From Rostrohypoxylon terebratum (lineage: Eukaryota; Ascomycota; Sordariomycetes; Xylariales; Hypoxylaceae): DNA of 64,000 bases. Position numbers and translations under genes: made by a program. Position 1 is the first letter of the stretch. Each line of letters opens with the position of its first letter. The stretch covers positions 123,170-187,169 of the forward strand of contig MU385914.1 in NCBI GenBank assembly GCA_022497145.1, read 5' to 3'. The notes beneath the pieces are model-generated. The model made no database searches and was not told the origin of the DNA. It worked only from the letters and a program-made list of their open reading frames with translations. Below, in pieces: positions 49,101-61,024 of the stretch.

Positions 49101-51135
49101 TTTCTCAGAAACGCCATCTCTAGAGGTTAGGGCGGGTTCCACTTATCATAGTTTCGCATCTTGAAGGCTCGAAAGCAATTGCGTATACATGGGCACCTTC
49201 CACCCCTCCATCACGTAGGGTAGGTAGATGCAGTGGTATGGAGGGTTTAGGTAGGGTAGGTGTCACTAACGAAACTCGGGATGAACGCGAACCTACTAAA
49301 CTCACTAAACTCCAATCTTCCTCATCTCATCTCATCCTTCGTGCCTATGTATTCAATATATATATGCAAATATCTCATGTAGTCGCATTTCGTCTTACAA
49401 CCTCATCATCGACGATGAGTATGCGATCTGATTAAGACTGCATTTTCACTATCGAAGTCGACTTTCATTAGCTGTACAGCTTGCGCTAAAATAGCAACAG
49501 CAACGGTCAGGACGGGGTCGGAAATATCCCGACCATACAATTCCATCCAAGTTCAAGTCACCCATGCCACGGCAGACATACCTCCACGCCTCCAGACCTC
49601 CAGACCTCCAGACCTACTATGTACAGACCTACCTTGATAGCCTTCAGATCTGCATGATCTAACATGCTTCAAAACGGCCTTTTCGAATAGCTTCTCTTCT
49701 TCGCGACTAGCACGAGCTCCTTTTGCCGAACTGCCATAACAAATAAATCAAATAAATCAAATAAAAATCAGCTGACCGTTGTCATCTCACCCCCCCGGCA
49801 TAGCTTGGGATCGGTAGAGACAAAGTATGAAATCTCCATTCGCTAGATAACGCTCTTATAGGTGCTTTTAAATATTATGGTATTGCTTTTTCGGGGTTTC
49901 AGATCGAAATCCGGACATCTCGACCACGTCGTCATTGAGGGTTTTCGGACACGGCCGCGATGCGATCACTCGATCAGAGATCCGGATAGGTAATGCCATG
50001 GATGTCGCCTGTTCTCGATCCTTCTACAACAATTGGAACCTTCACCGGACGCCTTGCAAAGCTGCGAACTCACGCAAACCGCTGAACCTTGCAATCCATA
50101 ATGGTGGGTGGGCAGGCATAGAGACATCAGCCTCATATTCGAATGGACACGCATCGCATAACCAGCCTGCTTTGATAGTGTTTCTCTCGGCGTTCGTCTT
50201 GCTGGGTAAGGCGGCTTTATCGTAAAAAAAATGCATGGTTGGGTTACACGACATGCGCTCGCTCTATTGCGAAGGGGGCACATTGGGAATGACATATTTC
50301 GACCCTTCGGCATGCCAAAAAAACCACGTAAGTGACGGATGGATGGGGTAGCTTGAGACAATAGATGGAACGAGTCCCGATTTGTGCTTTTTCAAAAAAA
50401 AAAATAATACGATCGTACCTGGGCAACCTGGACTAGAAACTTGACCACGAAATACTATAGACTATAGTCTTTTGCTACGGTACTGTAGACTCGACTTGGC
50501 TGCTTGGGAGACCTGTCATCTACTAACCCCTCGAACCCCAAGCATAGCACGCCTATATGATACCAGAATACCTTCATGCAGGAGAGATGCAACGCAATAT
50601 GTGGGCAATGGGGACGATGTGGATAGTACGCATACATCTACGACCGCGCAGACGCATCTCGACTGCTCGAGTAAGCAATATGGGTCCTCTCGATGGGGTT
50701 TAATTAATCGAGGCACTGTAGTTGCATCCAGTGTCATTCACCAAGCTTAAGCCAATGGGTTATGCATTCTGCGGGGATTATCTCATTCGTCGAAACGGCA
50801 GATGCCCCCAGCCTCATGCATGGCGCCATTGAGGATAACATGGTGGTCTAATCCCTATCTACCTATTACAGCCCACTTCGGAGGCACACACGTCTCGTAG
50901 GGTGCCTTGAAACGAACAAAGGGGCTTCCCGATGGGACGACTTTTGCGAGTTTGCATACCTCACGTATCTCCATACTCATACTTACTAACTGGTATGCTA
51001 TATACTACAGTAATACTGTAGATGCTATCTTGCCAACTTTTAGCATAACCACTTAGAATTAGTGCTATTATAAATCGGTACTAGAATCGTCTAGATGCTA
51101 AATATTTAGTACAGTCTTCCCGGTGCTCCGGATAC
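43157..51135. other. 8 kb gene-free region upstream of whi3
   Basis: The first kilobase is T-rich on the coding (minus) strand and probably contains the whi3 promoter and a long leader; short ORFs within it (43186-43842) would be upstream ORFs if transcribed. The rest is AT-leaning spacer with many TAGGTA, CCTAGG and TACGTAC palindromes and small tandem repeats (near 46895-46915 and 49585-49615). No family is recognised. Confidence 0.5.
44017..44037. repeat. poly(A/T) tract, 21 bases
   Basis: An uninterrupted A run on the plus strand, about 860 bases upstream of the whi3 start codon; on the whi3 strand it is a poly(T) element. Confidence 0.95.
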
Positions 51136-51685
51136 CTACTGCTGACCGCAGGAGTAATCCTTGTCGATCTCCAAGAAGGAAAAAAAGTAAAGAAAAGCAC
51201 TTGAGTCTTTCGGGGAATCCTTCAACATGTATAAACGGCGAAAGTCTCTAATCGAATGAGCGACCAGTTCATCGGTGCCGTCCACTACCGAACCAGGCTG
51301 ACTGCATATTATGGAGTAAATGCGCAAACCAGATTTCGATTTTCTCAACGATACAGGGGACTCCCAGCATTGAGCATTGAGACTTCGGAAGATTCGTCTT
51401 GTATGCTTATACCATGTACTAGGTCCAAGCTTCTCCCGGCAAGGCTGCCTGTTGGCTGAAGAAGCATTACTCCTGGCGAACAAGGCCTGTAATTTGGTTC
51501 CTCAGCGCATGCGCGACAGTTGAGAAGAAATGGGAAGAGGAGTCATACTTATCAGCCCTTTCATCGGAGAAACGAGGTTTTGCTGAGATTGAAACACGTC
51601 TATCAATCGTCACCGATACACCGATGTACCGACGCACTGCCCAACGCAGCATAGCCCAACGACCCCCACGATGTTTCACTGCCAA
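51136..51685 (-). pseudogene. possible NACHT/NLR-like relic
   Basis: Two overlapping minus-strand frames (51685-51467 and 51483-51136) look like pieces of one decayed protein. The first ends DSSSHFFSTVAHALRNQ, which resembles the segment after the Walker A motif in fungal NACHT NTPases. The second contains VVDGTDELVAHSIRDF, similar to a Walker B ID-x-DE motif. No Walker A motif is found, the frame shifts between the two parts, and just upstream is a CCTAGGA tandem palindrome cluster. The match is by eye only. Confidence 0.25.
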
Positions 51686-51737
51686 ATGGTGCCCTCTGAG
51701 ACCTAAAATGTCTAGAATTATTCCAGATCGACGTCTT

Positions 51738-51762
51738 ACCTAGGACCTAGGACCTAGGACCT
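51738..51762. repeat. CCTAGGA tandem palindrome cluster
   Basis: Seven-base units ACCTAGG are repeated three to four times. This is one of the densest examples of the dispersed CCTAGG motif. Confidence 0.8.
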
Positions 51763-54134
51763 AAGTACCCAGCAAGGTCTCTATTGGCTCTATTGGTACT
51801 TCTTTCGGAGAGACTACGTACCACCCGACATGCCAGCTTATCACCAGCAGAGAACATTGGTCTGCCAGTGGCCAGCACACCCCGCTCACCGACAGATACC
51901 TACTAGGTAGCCTCGCTAATAAATCATGATAAATTCGTGTTTTATCTTGGACAACTTCGATGATTCCGGATTGCATCACCGTGAGGACAACTACGGTGTC
52001 GCTTGCTCAAACAGGATGCTGAAGCAGCAAAGTTATTCTAAACATGGTACCATATCCTCGGGAAGAGGGTCTAGGGCTCCAGCGTGGGATCGCTTCTATC
52101 AAATATGGCAAGTCCTGAAAGCTCTATGTGGTCCCTTGCTTAGGCCCTTGTCCGGGTACTAACACCCGGCGCGTGCTAACGAGTACTATTCGCAAGACAA
52201 TTACTCCATACGCGCCTCGGGGTCTCCCTGAAATTGATTCTCGAACAAGCTAGTCAGTCGGGTTGGTCGGCGTTCTAAGCGTAACGGCGACAACCGTCTG
52301 TCATTGCAGTTCCTCATTTCTATTTCTATTTCTATGAACGCGAGGCGTTCGCACACGTGCACCTCATGCTTGTTGCCGGTACATCAACCGTGGACGCCGA
52401 ATCAATGCATGGATGCGCTGTAGGGCAACCCAGTATAATGGGCGACTAGCCATCCCAGAGACCCTTTGATGATCAAGGGGAATGGCGGTATGTCAGTGAC
52501 CCGCGTGCTTCTGAAGTCACATGTTTCTTGATGCACTTGCATCTGCGCTCGATGGGCAGATGGCAGACAGTCAGGCACCAAGTACAGTAGTACATTTGCG
52601 CTCCAGGAGAGGGGATGTCCACTGTCCATACCCAGCAGATCGTCGCTTTGCAGAAGTGAGACCTGGAGCTTACACGGCTACTACCGCCAATCGTAAAATC
52701 AACCTATTTCGGCATGAACAGGATGGAGGAGGTCAGCAAAGCATGATAACAACACTTTCAAAACTTTCCAACTACCGAGATCTACGCCGCTGTCTAGATC
52801 TGGATCTAGTAAGATTTGTCAAAGGGGGTGGCGAACCAAGCACTGCCGTCAGGACCGTGCAAAACTCTTTGGTCTAACCAAAGTTCGCCATCGCTCGGTC
52901 CCTGTACCCAGGTCCTAGGCCTCGAGATGAACACGGTTTCAATTTCCTCCCGCTCCACCCCCGCATTCCCCGATACCAAACGGTCCCGAATCTGACTTCT
53001 TGCGTTCTATGTCTCCGTAGGTTGGCTCCGCTCTTCCCGGATTACCGTATATTGTCGTCACCAAATCTGTGCAGAATACGAAATGAAATGGACGCCTCTA
53101 GACCTCTTGGCGTAGTTTCGTCGCCCACGACGACACAGGCAGTGAAATATAAGTGTCCTCACGCAAGTAACCAATGAGTATGGAGAGACAACCTACACGA
53201 CTCCAACACATCCACCTCCCAATCTGCCGCAAGTCAAACGAAATGTGCCGTGTACGTAAGTATCTCGAATCTCGATAGCGATCCGCTTTTTTCTAGTACG
53301 TACCAGCCTATACGGGACCCCCAGGATTTTTATGTAGGTGGTAATTTATTCTCCGACGAAATGGAGGCGATCGCAGAGATTTATTATGTAATAAAACAGC
53401 TGATAATCGAATCGGTTCCTGCCAAGACTTCATGTGCTCCACTGCTTTTTTTTTTTTTTTCTGATGAGGAAACTCGACGATGCCAAGACTATGCGATTCG
53501 AGATGCTTCGTTTGTAATATACATAGAGATGTTTACTATATCGTTAAAAATAGTTCCAAACGATGAAGTGTGGGTCGCATGTAGCGGGAGCTCATAGCGA
53601 CGGCTTAGGCCAGGTCGTTTGATAGAGAGTTGTCGATAGAAATTGCAATAGGTACTAGGTATGCACTGGGCTCGAGTGTAGGTATGTATACCTACCTATT
53701 AAGTAGATAAAATAGCCGCATTGATTCGATGCATCTTTTCATGCCGACTTGTTTTAGATGAACCATACAATCAAAAGTATCAATCCGAGTTCAGACCTTG
53801 TGTTGGATTGAGCTGAGAGGCGCGAGGCGAGTTCAAGACTCGGCTGACAATAGTCAAGCAGTGTAACTTGAGCCGATATCCTAGACTTCTAGGTCAGCTA
53901 TGCAGCTATGTCTTACACAAAAGTTATCGTCAATATGGGGAAACAGCCCCAGGGGTTTAATTTGGCTCTTACAGGATATGATATAATCAATACAATGCAG
54001 GTCAGATTTCAATACTGACTACACGCTTACCTGGGTGGATATTATCTACAATCAATAAGAGGTTCACATGATGCACACACGTAGGTATTTAGGAACTGAA
54101 CGAAAGCAAAAATTTACTTTTTAGAAAAATGAAT
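51763..54134. other. intergenic DNA, no gene supported
   Basis: Short ORFs only (for example 52521-52877 and 53250-53597). The latter contains a long T run (about 53446-53460). No motif is recognised. Confidence 0.5.
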
Positions 54135-54233
54135 TGGTCACTGAAGGAATTGAACCCCCAGGCCTAGCAGTAAAGTGTAGTAGTCCGACATTTAGCAAAG
54201 CGTTCCAAATACACCCCGCTAGGCCACTCCAGT
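54135..54233 (-). other. tRNA-like element with A box, B box and an inverted repeat
   Basis: On the minus strand, TGGCCTAGCGGG (54226-54215) fits the RNA polymerase III A box, and GGTTCAATTCC (54156-54146) fits the B box, 58 bases apart. The two 8-base arms 54225-54218 and 54168-54161 (GGCCTAGC and GCTAGGCC) form a perfect inverted repeat. A convincing seven-pair acceptor stem in the correct register and an anticodon arm are lacking, so I do not call a functional tRNA. It could be a decayed tRNA gene with an insertion or the head of a SINE-type element. Confidence 0.4.
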
Positions 54234-56643
54234 GTGGCCCTGTCTGGTTCAGCTTGTTGTCTTCTTCCCCTAGAGAAGGGGATGGCTGGTAAGATGAATG
54301 CAAGAGCTACTTTAGGCCCTATATGTTTAGGAATATATGATGTCGTCGATGATGTCGTTTCTTACCTAGGCAAAGCGTCGACATATGGGGCTGTTGTCAT
54401 ACAATGAGTAGAGTGACTGGATAGGATATGTGAAGTCTAGCAAAGAGACTGATGGAAGTCCTGTTATTCAAAGGGCTTGGTCTGTTGAGAAGAGGTTGAC
54501 TATGCTGTCTGCTGACGCATTTCTTGTCCAAAGGGGTTACACCTCGTTTCCTCGAATACTAGGTAGGTAGGTGCCAGGTAAGCAGTGAGGCAGCATTGAG
54601 ACGGCATCCATGGATACAATAGGACCTTCTAGCAGCGTATCAGCTAGGAAGCTTGTGCTAGTCACAGGTAGCTACCTAGCTACTATGCACCTAGCTACTG
54701 AAAGAAATGACTATCATGGGTCAAGCCTTGGGATTCACCAGGTTGGGATAAAGAGGCTCCTGGGTTCATGTTTGTTAACATACCTAGGGTTTATGACATC
54801 GAAATATTCTATACAAAAAATAGTATCGCTAGAAAAGGGTACCTAGATATATGCCTAAGGTTATTCAACGAAACGTAAGGGCTACCATGTGATATTAGAA
54901 ATCCTGTGCATTTTGGGGGGATATTATTCGCCCTTGCTGCTTGTGTAGGGCTGGCTGTTATCACATTCTCTTAAACTTGTAATAATGCATAATGTAAGTA
55001 GCCTTTGTATGGTGTTGTTCTAGGAAGCAGTTGAAAGTGGAGCGGTTTCTCGGGCTTGGTTTTTCTACATTTTCTTTTTTGGGAGGCTTCCACTTGATAC
55101 AAACACTGAAAGTTGAGAAATATATCAAAGCCGTATCAAGATGCTAAGAATAGATGGAAAGAGCTCGTGAGCCTAGGTTACGTCTAACCAAATGTAGTTC
55201 AATTTTTATAGGTGATATCCCACGTTAGCTACACGCCTTGTTAATAGTCTTGATTCAAACAGAGTGGTATATAAAGCATCTCTACCTGACTACGGCCAGA
55301 GAAATCCAGGTATCATGAAAGTGTAGTGCTAGTACCATTGCCGTGTACACCCATCTAGTTGCTCTTGGAGATACTTGAAGACAGAGGTACTTATTGAGAC
55401 CACTCAAGCTATATTGCCACAAAAATCAAATCAAACCAAACACTCCATGCAAATACCGTTACCCCTTTCTTATTCTTCAACATTACCTAAGGCTGTTATT
55501 AACCGTTATATCAACCCTTGCTCATTATCCCATATATAAACGTCGAGCATCTCCCTTACATGTGGTTCACCCCAGCATCGACTCCTCCCTGATTCACACC
55601 CTCACTATTTCTCCCCGCTAATGGCAATAGGATATATGTTGAACCTACATAATACGTAATTCCTGAATTTTATAACTCCATCACACCATGAACTACTATG
55701 TGAAGGGGTTTGCTACCTCAATCTATGCCCACCATCCCTTCTCAAGCGTGAACCATTTGCTAGCCCTCCTCATTGGTTGACCTTAATATGACTTGGACTC
55801 TGATATCCCTTTTCTTGACGTTCGAGTGCGCCAGGAGGCGGAGTTTGAGCGATTAATAAGGTCGATGACAATTGCGTCCCGGTATGTGGTTTTGCAGGGG
55901 GTGGTCTCAATGCCACCCATTGACAAGGCTATCATCACACCCCTAACCCTTTCGAAAATATGGTGTTATCCGTTGGAGGCTATAACGGCGAGTGGTTATT
56001 CATATATAGATCCAAGAGCTTATTACTTAGACTTCGGCGGTTTTAAGAGATTGGTGTTCATTTGCTCTTTTACTGTCTACATTCGGGGTTTCTCTCTGCT
56101 AGTTCCTAGGTATTCCTTCCTCATAGACTCAATGATTGGTATATACCTAGACGATAAATCTGAAGACATTTCATAAGGGTCTTTTCAATCAAATTATATT
56201 TAAATAATGTAGTCAATCAAGACGTCCGAGGACGCAGTTTGACAGTTTTATCGAAATTAGGTGTTTGTGTTGCTGTGTCGTTGTACGATAGCCATCAACT
56301 ACCCCCTTTTTTTCTCCTTCATATCAGTCCGATAAGAAACCCAGCGCCCTAAAATTGAGCTTGTACGATATACTTGGTGTACGCTGAAAGAACTATGTGA
56401 TCATTTCGTGCTTCAATTGTAAGGTGCGGGTTCGCGGGTTCTAACGTGGAAGTTGCTGCCATGGAGTTGTGCCCCGATCAATATAGTTTTAGTTCTACCG
56501 AGCGATAGCCATAGCTATCTCCATTTGTCATACAACAACTACCAACCTTGGAACTAATTCAACCTCGCCTCACAGATACTAAAGGAATGAAAAGTGTGTC
56601 GGACTCTGAGTCAAATTAGAATTTGAGAAAAGATCACAATAAT
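54234..56643. other. intergenic DNA, no gene supported
   Basis: AT-leaning spacer. A TATATAAA sequence at about 55533 is followed by a pyrimidine-rich stretch like a promoter, but no coherent spliced ORF follows. A 127-codon open frame (55793-56176) has no ATG at its start and no known family. Confidence 0.45.
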
Positions 56644-58074
56644 ATGATGCTTGGCGACGACATACACCCTTCAGCATATTACGAACAGCCACACGATGTC
56701 TACAAGGATAAAACCCGCCGTCGCGGCCGGTCGACGTCTCGATGTTCGAGCTCTAAAGACAATTCTACCTCAATTATACCACCGCAGAAGCCAGGGAGCC
56801 CCTGGATAGCAGCTTCTCCAAGATCGTGTAGAAGATCCGGTAGATATCTTCTACTTCTAGTCGCTGCCGTCGTATTAGTCTCTTTTTGGTACCCTATTCC
56901 AGGGATGTCTGTGGGCCGCGTCAGCCACTTTGCAACTCGCGAATGCGGCTTTCCTTTCGTTTCCTTGCCCGAATCGCGGAAGAGGGAATTGAGGGACACC
57001 TTGAGTGGATATAAGCATCGCGGCGTAAATTGCAATATTTCCTCGTTGGACCTTCATGTGCCCTTTGGGTCTATCTGCCCCGATAAAGATTCAATGTTGA
57101 CAGCCATGTCGTCCGGGGGCCGAGCTGGCAAGGATGCTCCATACGTGCCTCGGGGATGCGACATGCGGTGGTTCACCACTTTCGAGGCATGTGAAATCCT
57201 TGGCCGATATTCACAAGTCATTCTCGTGGGAGACTCTATGCTCAGACATGTCATGGGGGCGCTGAACATCTTCATTCGGGAAGATTTAGGATACGGCGCT
57301 GTCACATATTGGAATCTTGATGCCGAGGAAAAGTACGGATCAAGAATACGCGTACTTAAAGATTACCACATCGCTAATGCAACGTAAACAGACGCAAGTG
57401 CTTCTGCAATAACCAGTTCGACGTTCGCGACTGTTCGGTCCGAGGCATCTCCAGCACGTCAGATGTTCTCCAGCATGATCCCCTAAGCCTGATGTGTCCG
57501 AAAATGATTCCGGAATGGAATACGGATTTGCGGAGTAGGTCTCGGTGTGATGTCGGCGAACGGACCAAGTTGACATATGATGGCAGTTGAGCAGATAGTG
57601 CAATACCCTATCCCCGAGGACGAGACACGACGATTTGCTAAGGCGATCGATCCTAATCCATCTCAAGTGAAAGCGTTCGTCCTGGGTCACGGGCTATGGA
57701 ATAGTTTGGACGTAGACCAAGCCGTGAATTGGCTGGATACGGTGCTCGACATAATCGAGTCGAAAACCGGCGCGCGTGTGCGACTACGGGGCCGCGGACC
57801 GAGGGAAAACCTACCGATCCTACTCATGACGCCGAACGCAGCGGGAGAGAAAAAGCCGGATGAGTGGGTCGTTAGTCAGGGAAATGAAGGTCTGGTCCAG
57901 TTCGAGCACGCGATGGCAGCTCACGCTGCTAATAGGCGAGTAGACCACCTTGGGACATGGAACATGAGCATCCAGGCGACTCTATACGACGGCGTGCATA
58001 TGGACATGCCCGGAAACCTCCTAAAAGCCATGATGGTATTGAATTGGCTGGATCTATTGGACGCCGGAGGATAG
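56644..58074 (+). pseudogene. type II membrane PC-esterase/SGNH-like (Cas1/Pmr5-type) protein with two compensating frameshifts
   Basis: Three consecutive open segments form one protein. Segment 1 (56644-57387) has a cytosolic Arg/Ser-rich head, a transmembrane helix (about residues 75-93, LLLLVAAVVLVSFWYPIPG) and the block I motif VILVGDSMLRHVMG. Segment 2 (about 57381-57575) encodes KCFCNNQFDVRDC and following sequence in the -1 frame. Segment 3 (about 57577-58074) returns to the first frame with FVLGHGLWNSLD, LLMTPNAAGEKKPDEW, HLGTWNMSIQ and the catalytic-type DGVHMDMPGN. The Ser of GDS and the Asp/His of DGVH fit a PC-esterase (glycan O-acyl transferase/esterase) active site in the Golgi lumen. 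No intron fits the shifts. Either the gene is broken or the assembly has two single-base errors; without the shifts it would be about 475 residues. Confidence 0.8.
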
Positions 58075-61024
58075 ACTGCGCCGCAGACCGGCATCCTCGG
58101 TTCCCCCCCACGTACGGATCGAAGAAAATTTTGGCAGCTGGGTCTAGATGTACTGGACTTTTGACGGGAAATGGGGAGAATGGGTGTAGAGATACTCCTC
58201 TCGAATGCAGGCGCACATACCCGTAATTCTAATGCATGAGTAGGTAGATTAGGTACTGTTACAGGAGTTATAGTAGGTTAGCAGCAGGTCAGGTTACCTA
58301 CCGCAACCTAGGACCTAGGTAGGTACCTACTAGGCAGTAGGTAGAAGAAGAAGAAAAAAAATTCGACGACCCGCTCCCCTGTCGCTGCGCTTCAATAAGG
58401 AACTCTCCGCGACATGCACCAGATCTAATAGGGCTATATTACTACAACCTAAGCACAGCATATGGCCCTAAGGGCCCTAAGGGCCATGCAAGGGGCGCGG
58501 ACCAATCGTCCGGCGTGGAAACGTCTCCGTCACGAACCTAGCGGATGCCGCCGCCCGAGAAAACCGTTTTTGCCGCGCCCGTCTCTTCCGTCTAAGAGGA
58601 TTCAATCGCTCGTGCTCGTGCCAATAGGTAAGGGGCACCTAGGTACATAGGGGGCTCGGACGGGATATGCCGTGGCATGTGCACCGAGGCGTATGTAAGT
58701 ACCTACCTAGGCTGTTATCCAATGTGTGTGTGTACCTGTAGGTCGCTACTACTGCGCGCAACCCCATCTTTTTCTGTGTGTGATCCGATGCCCATGTCTC
58801 TTGGTATGCGCGCTGCGCATGCACCGCATTGTAGGACTTATGTAGGTGGGCATGTATGTATGTACTATGTAGGTAATGCACGCACACCCGCGCAGGGTAG
58901 CGCGATTGCATCCCCCGTCTTCCGGCCGTTCTAGGCGACGTAAGGCCATGGAGACTACGACTCGCAGGCAGGACGCCCGATTGGGTTGGGCTGGGCTGGC
59001 TGGCTGGTTGGTTGGTTGGTTGGGAGGTGCTGCGCTGTGTATTGTAGGTACTACGGCGGGAGGACACTTGTTTAGTTCGCGAGGTGGATAGATGCGGATA
59101 GGATAGGATAGCAGATAGGTGGGGAGGGCGGTTTTTTGTGATAGATCAGATACAGATGGGGATGCGTGGCGCACGCGATGGGGGATCTAGGAGTTACCGG
59201 TTTCCTCGGGGCGCGGGTCGACGCTGTTTTAAGATACCATGTCGTTATCATGATCTTGATCTGAGGTCGGTTTGTATGCGCGGGTGTGGGGGAGGGTGGA
59301 GGTTGGGCGTAAGTATTATGATAATTACCTGGATTTGCTCGTTATTGCAGTTGCTTTGCTTTGCTTGCTATATTATGTTCTGCAGTTCATATAGCACACA
59401 TGATCGCTCTCACGCTCGGTGCTCCCATTGTCATCCGGTCGCGTAATGGCCGGACCACGGAGATCTGAGACATGATTACTCGATGTGGATGTAAGCATAG
59501 GTAGGTACCTACTCCTATATTATGTACCTGTGCTATACACCTTAAGGAGGCTCGCTAATTGCGTATTTGGCGTATTTGTCTTGAGGGGGCGTCAGGTTCG
59601 TTGGGCGATTCAACAGAATTCCGGGTCGACGCATAAACACGGGAAGGGGAGTTTATTCTCCTCAAATAAACTTAACCCCTTTTGTTCCTTCTGGAGTTCG
59701 GTGTTAGCTGAAGTCCGGGTTCGACTTATGAAACATGACCTATAGATTCTGACGATGAGATCTCGGTGGATCTGACCCCTATTTGTTAGAGGCTTGATAG
59801 GCAGGTAGGCTTTCGATTGGCGCCTTTTTCAGCACGCCACGATATCTCAAAAGAACCATGTACTCTTCACACTGATTGAGGATTTCAATCCATATCCATA
59901 TCACCTTGAAACGTATCGGGGCCTTCCTAGGTACTCTACAGCTATCTTGCTAGTTATCGAGATCTCGATCTAACTGCCCGAAGGACCTAGAAAGCTGCAT
60001 GGTGGTTAGTTTCGGGGGCGCACGCCAAACGAGGTAGTACCAATAAGTACTACATGGAGTAGAGAGCAAATATAGGTGAATATCTTAGCATGTAGGTATA
60101 ATAGAAAAACAGTGTCGGATATAGATGCTGCTTTGAAATATCAAGACGTCCGTTATTCAAGAGAACTCATCCGACTTGAAGGATCGTTGGTGTGTTGATG
60201 TAGCAGTTGGTTCCCGCCACAACGCCCTAATATAATCTCACCGGTCTCCTTCGCGCTTCCAATTATATGGCATACGAACCACTGTGCGTTGAGATATTGG
60301 TATGCGTTTATGTGGGAGGTACATATGTCCTAGGTACCTACCGTCAGGAATACACTAAATAGACCGCAAGCTGTTTCTATGTCGAATAGTGCATTCAATC
60401 TAACTAGCGAAGCCGGGCATCTAGCGCCTGTTACCTCGCGGGCAAATCTTCGTGATCTGGATATCTCTGATATGATGACAACTGTCATGAATAGGGCTAT
60501 GTGTTGAGCGCGGAGGAGACCTTTGCTGTGTCTACATAGGTCTAAAGAGGGGTAACACATGGTTTCTTCTAGGAAAGGTGCATCCAACCACTGTAGTTGG
60601 CAGAGCCGTGATCTCAGTGGCTTGAAAGGTACCTAGTAGCTAATGCAAGCAACAAGTTTCACGAGGCCAACGGTCGATATTTTGTCTTACCTACCGACCT
60701 ATTAGTATGGTCGAGATACTCGTTATTTCACATATGCCTGGCACCGGGTCTTTGAGGATGATCCACGCCGACTCACCGCTGTGCAAATTTCACATCATGA
60801 CTACCGTACCTAGCATGTCGTCTCAGCGAGTAAATTTTGTCTTATCACCTCCGTTTAGTTAGAAAGGCTTGTGAAATCTCCAATTTCCAAATTAGCTGAT
60901 CGAATTATTCGACGATTGAGAATCGAGTTTTTTTTGACACTAACAAATTTGTGTGCAGATTGCGGCTGAAGATGTTAACCTAGGGCGGAGCTTGACAGAC
61001 CTCAACATAATCTGACCTCCCAAT
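58075..61024. other. intergenic DNA, no gene supported
   Basis: This contains a dense CCTAGGACCTAGGTAGGTACCTAC cluster (about 58306-58343), a GGTT/GGCT tetranucleotide run (about 58996-59022) and short ORFs only. The right end is the 3' flank of the TauD-like relic. Confidence 0.5.

Noticed and set aside
49966..50361. 131-codon minus-strand ORF
   Set aside because: Cys/Arg/His-rich with no order, no signal peptide and no splice context.
54135..54233. functional tRNA gene on the minus strand
   Set aside because: The A and B boxes are good, but the acceptor stem does not pair in the proper register and no clear anticodon arm is seen; kept only as a tRNA-like element.
55793..56176. 127-codon open frame after a TATATAAA sequence
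   Set aside because: It starts without ATG, with an in-frame stop just before it, and I could not join it to an upstream exon; too weak to call.
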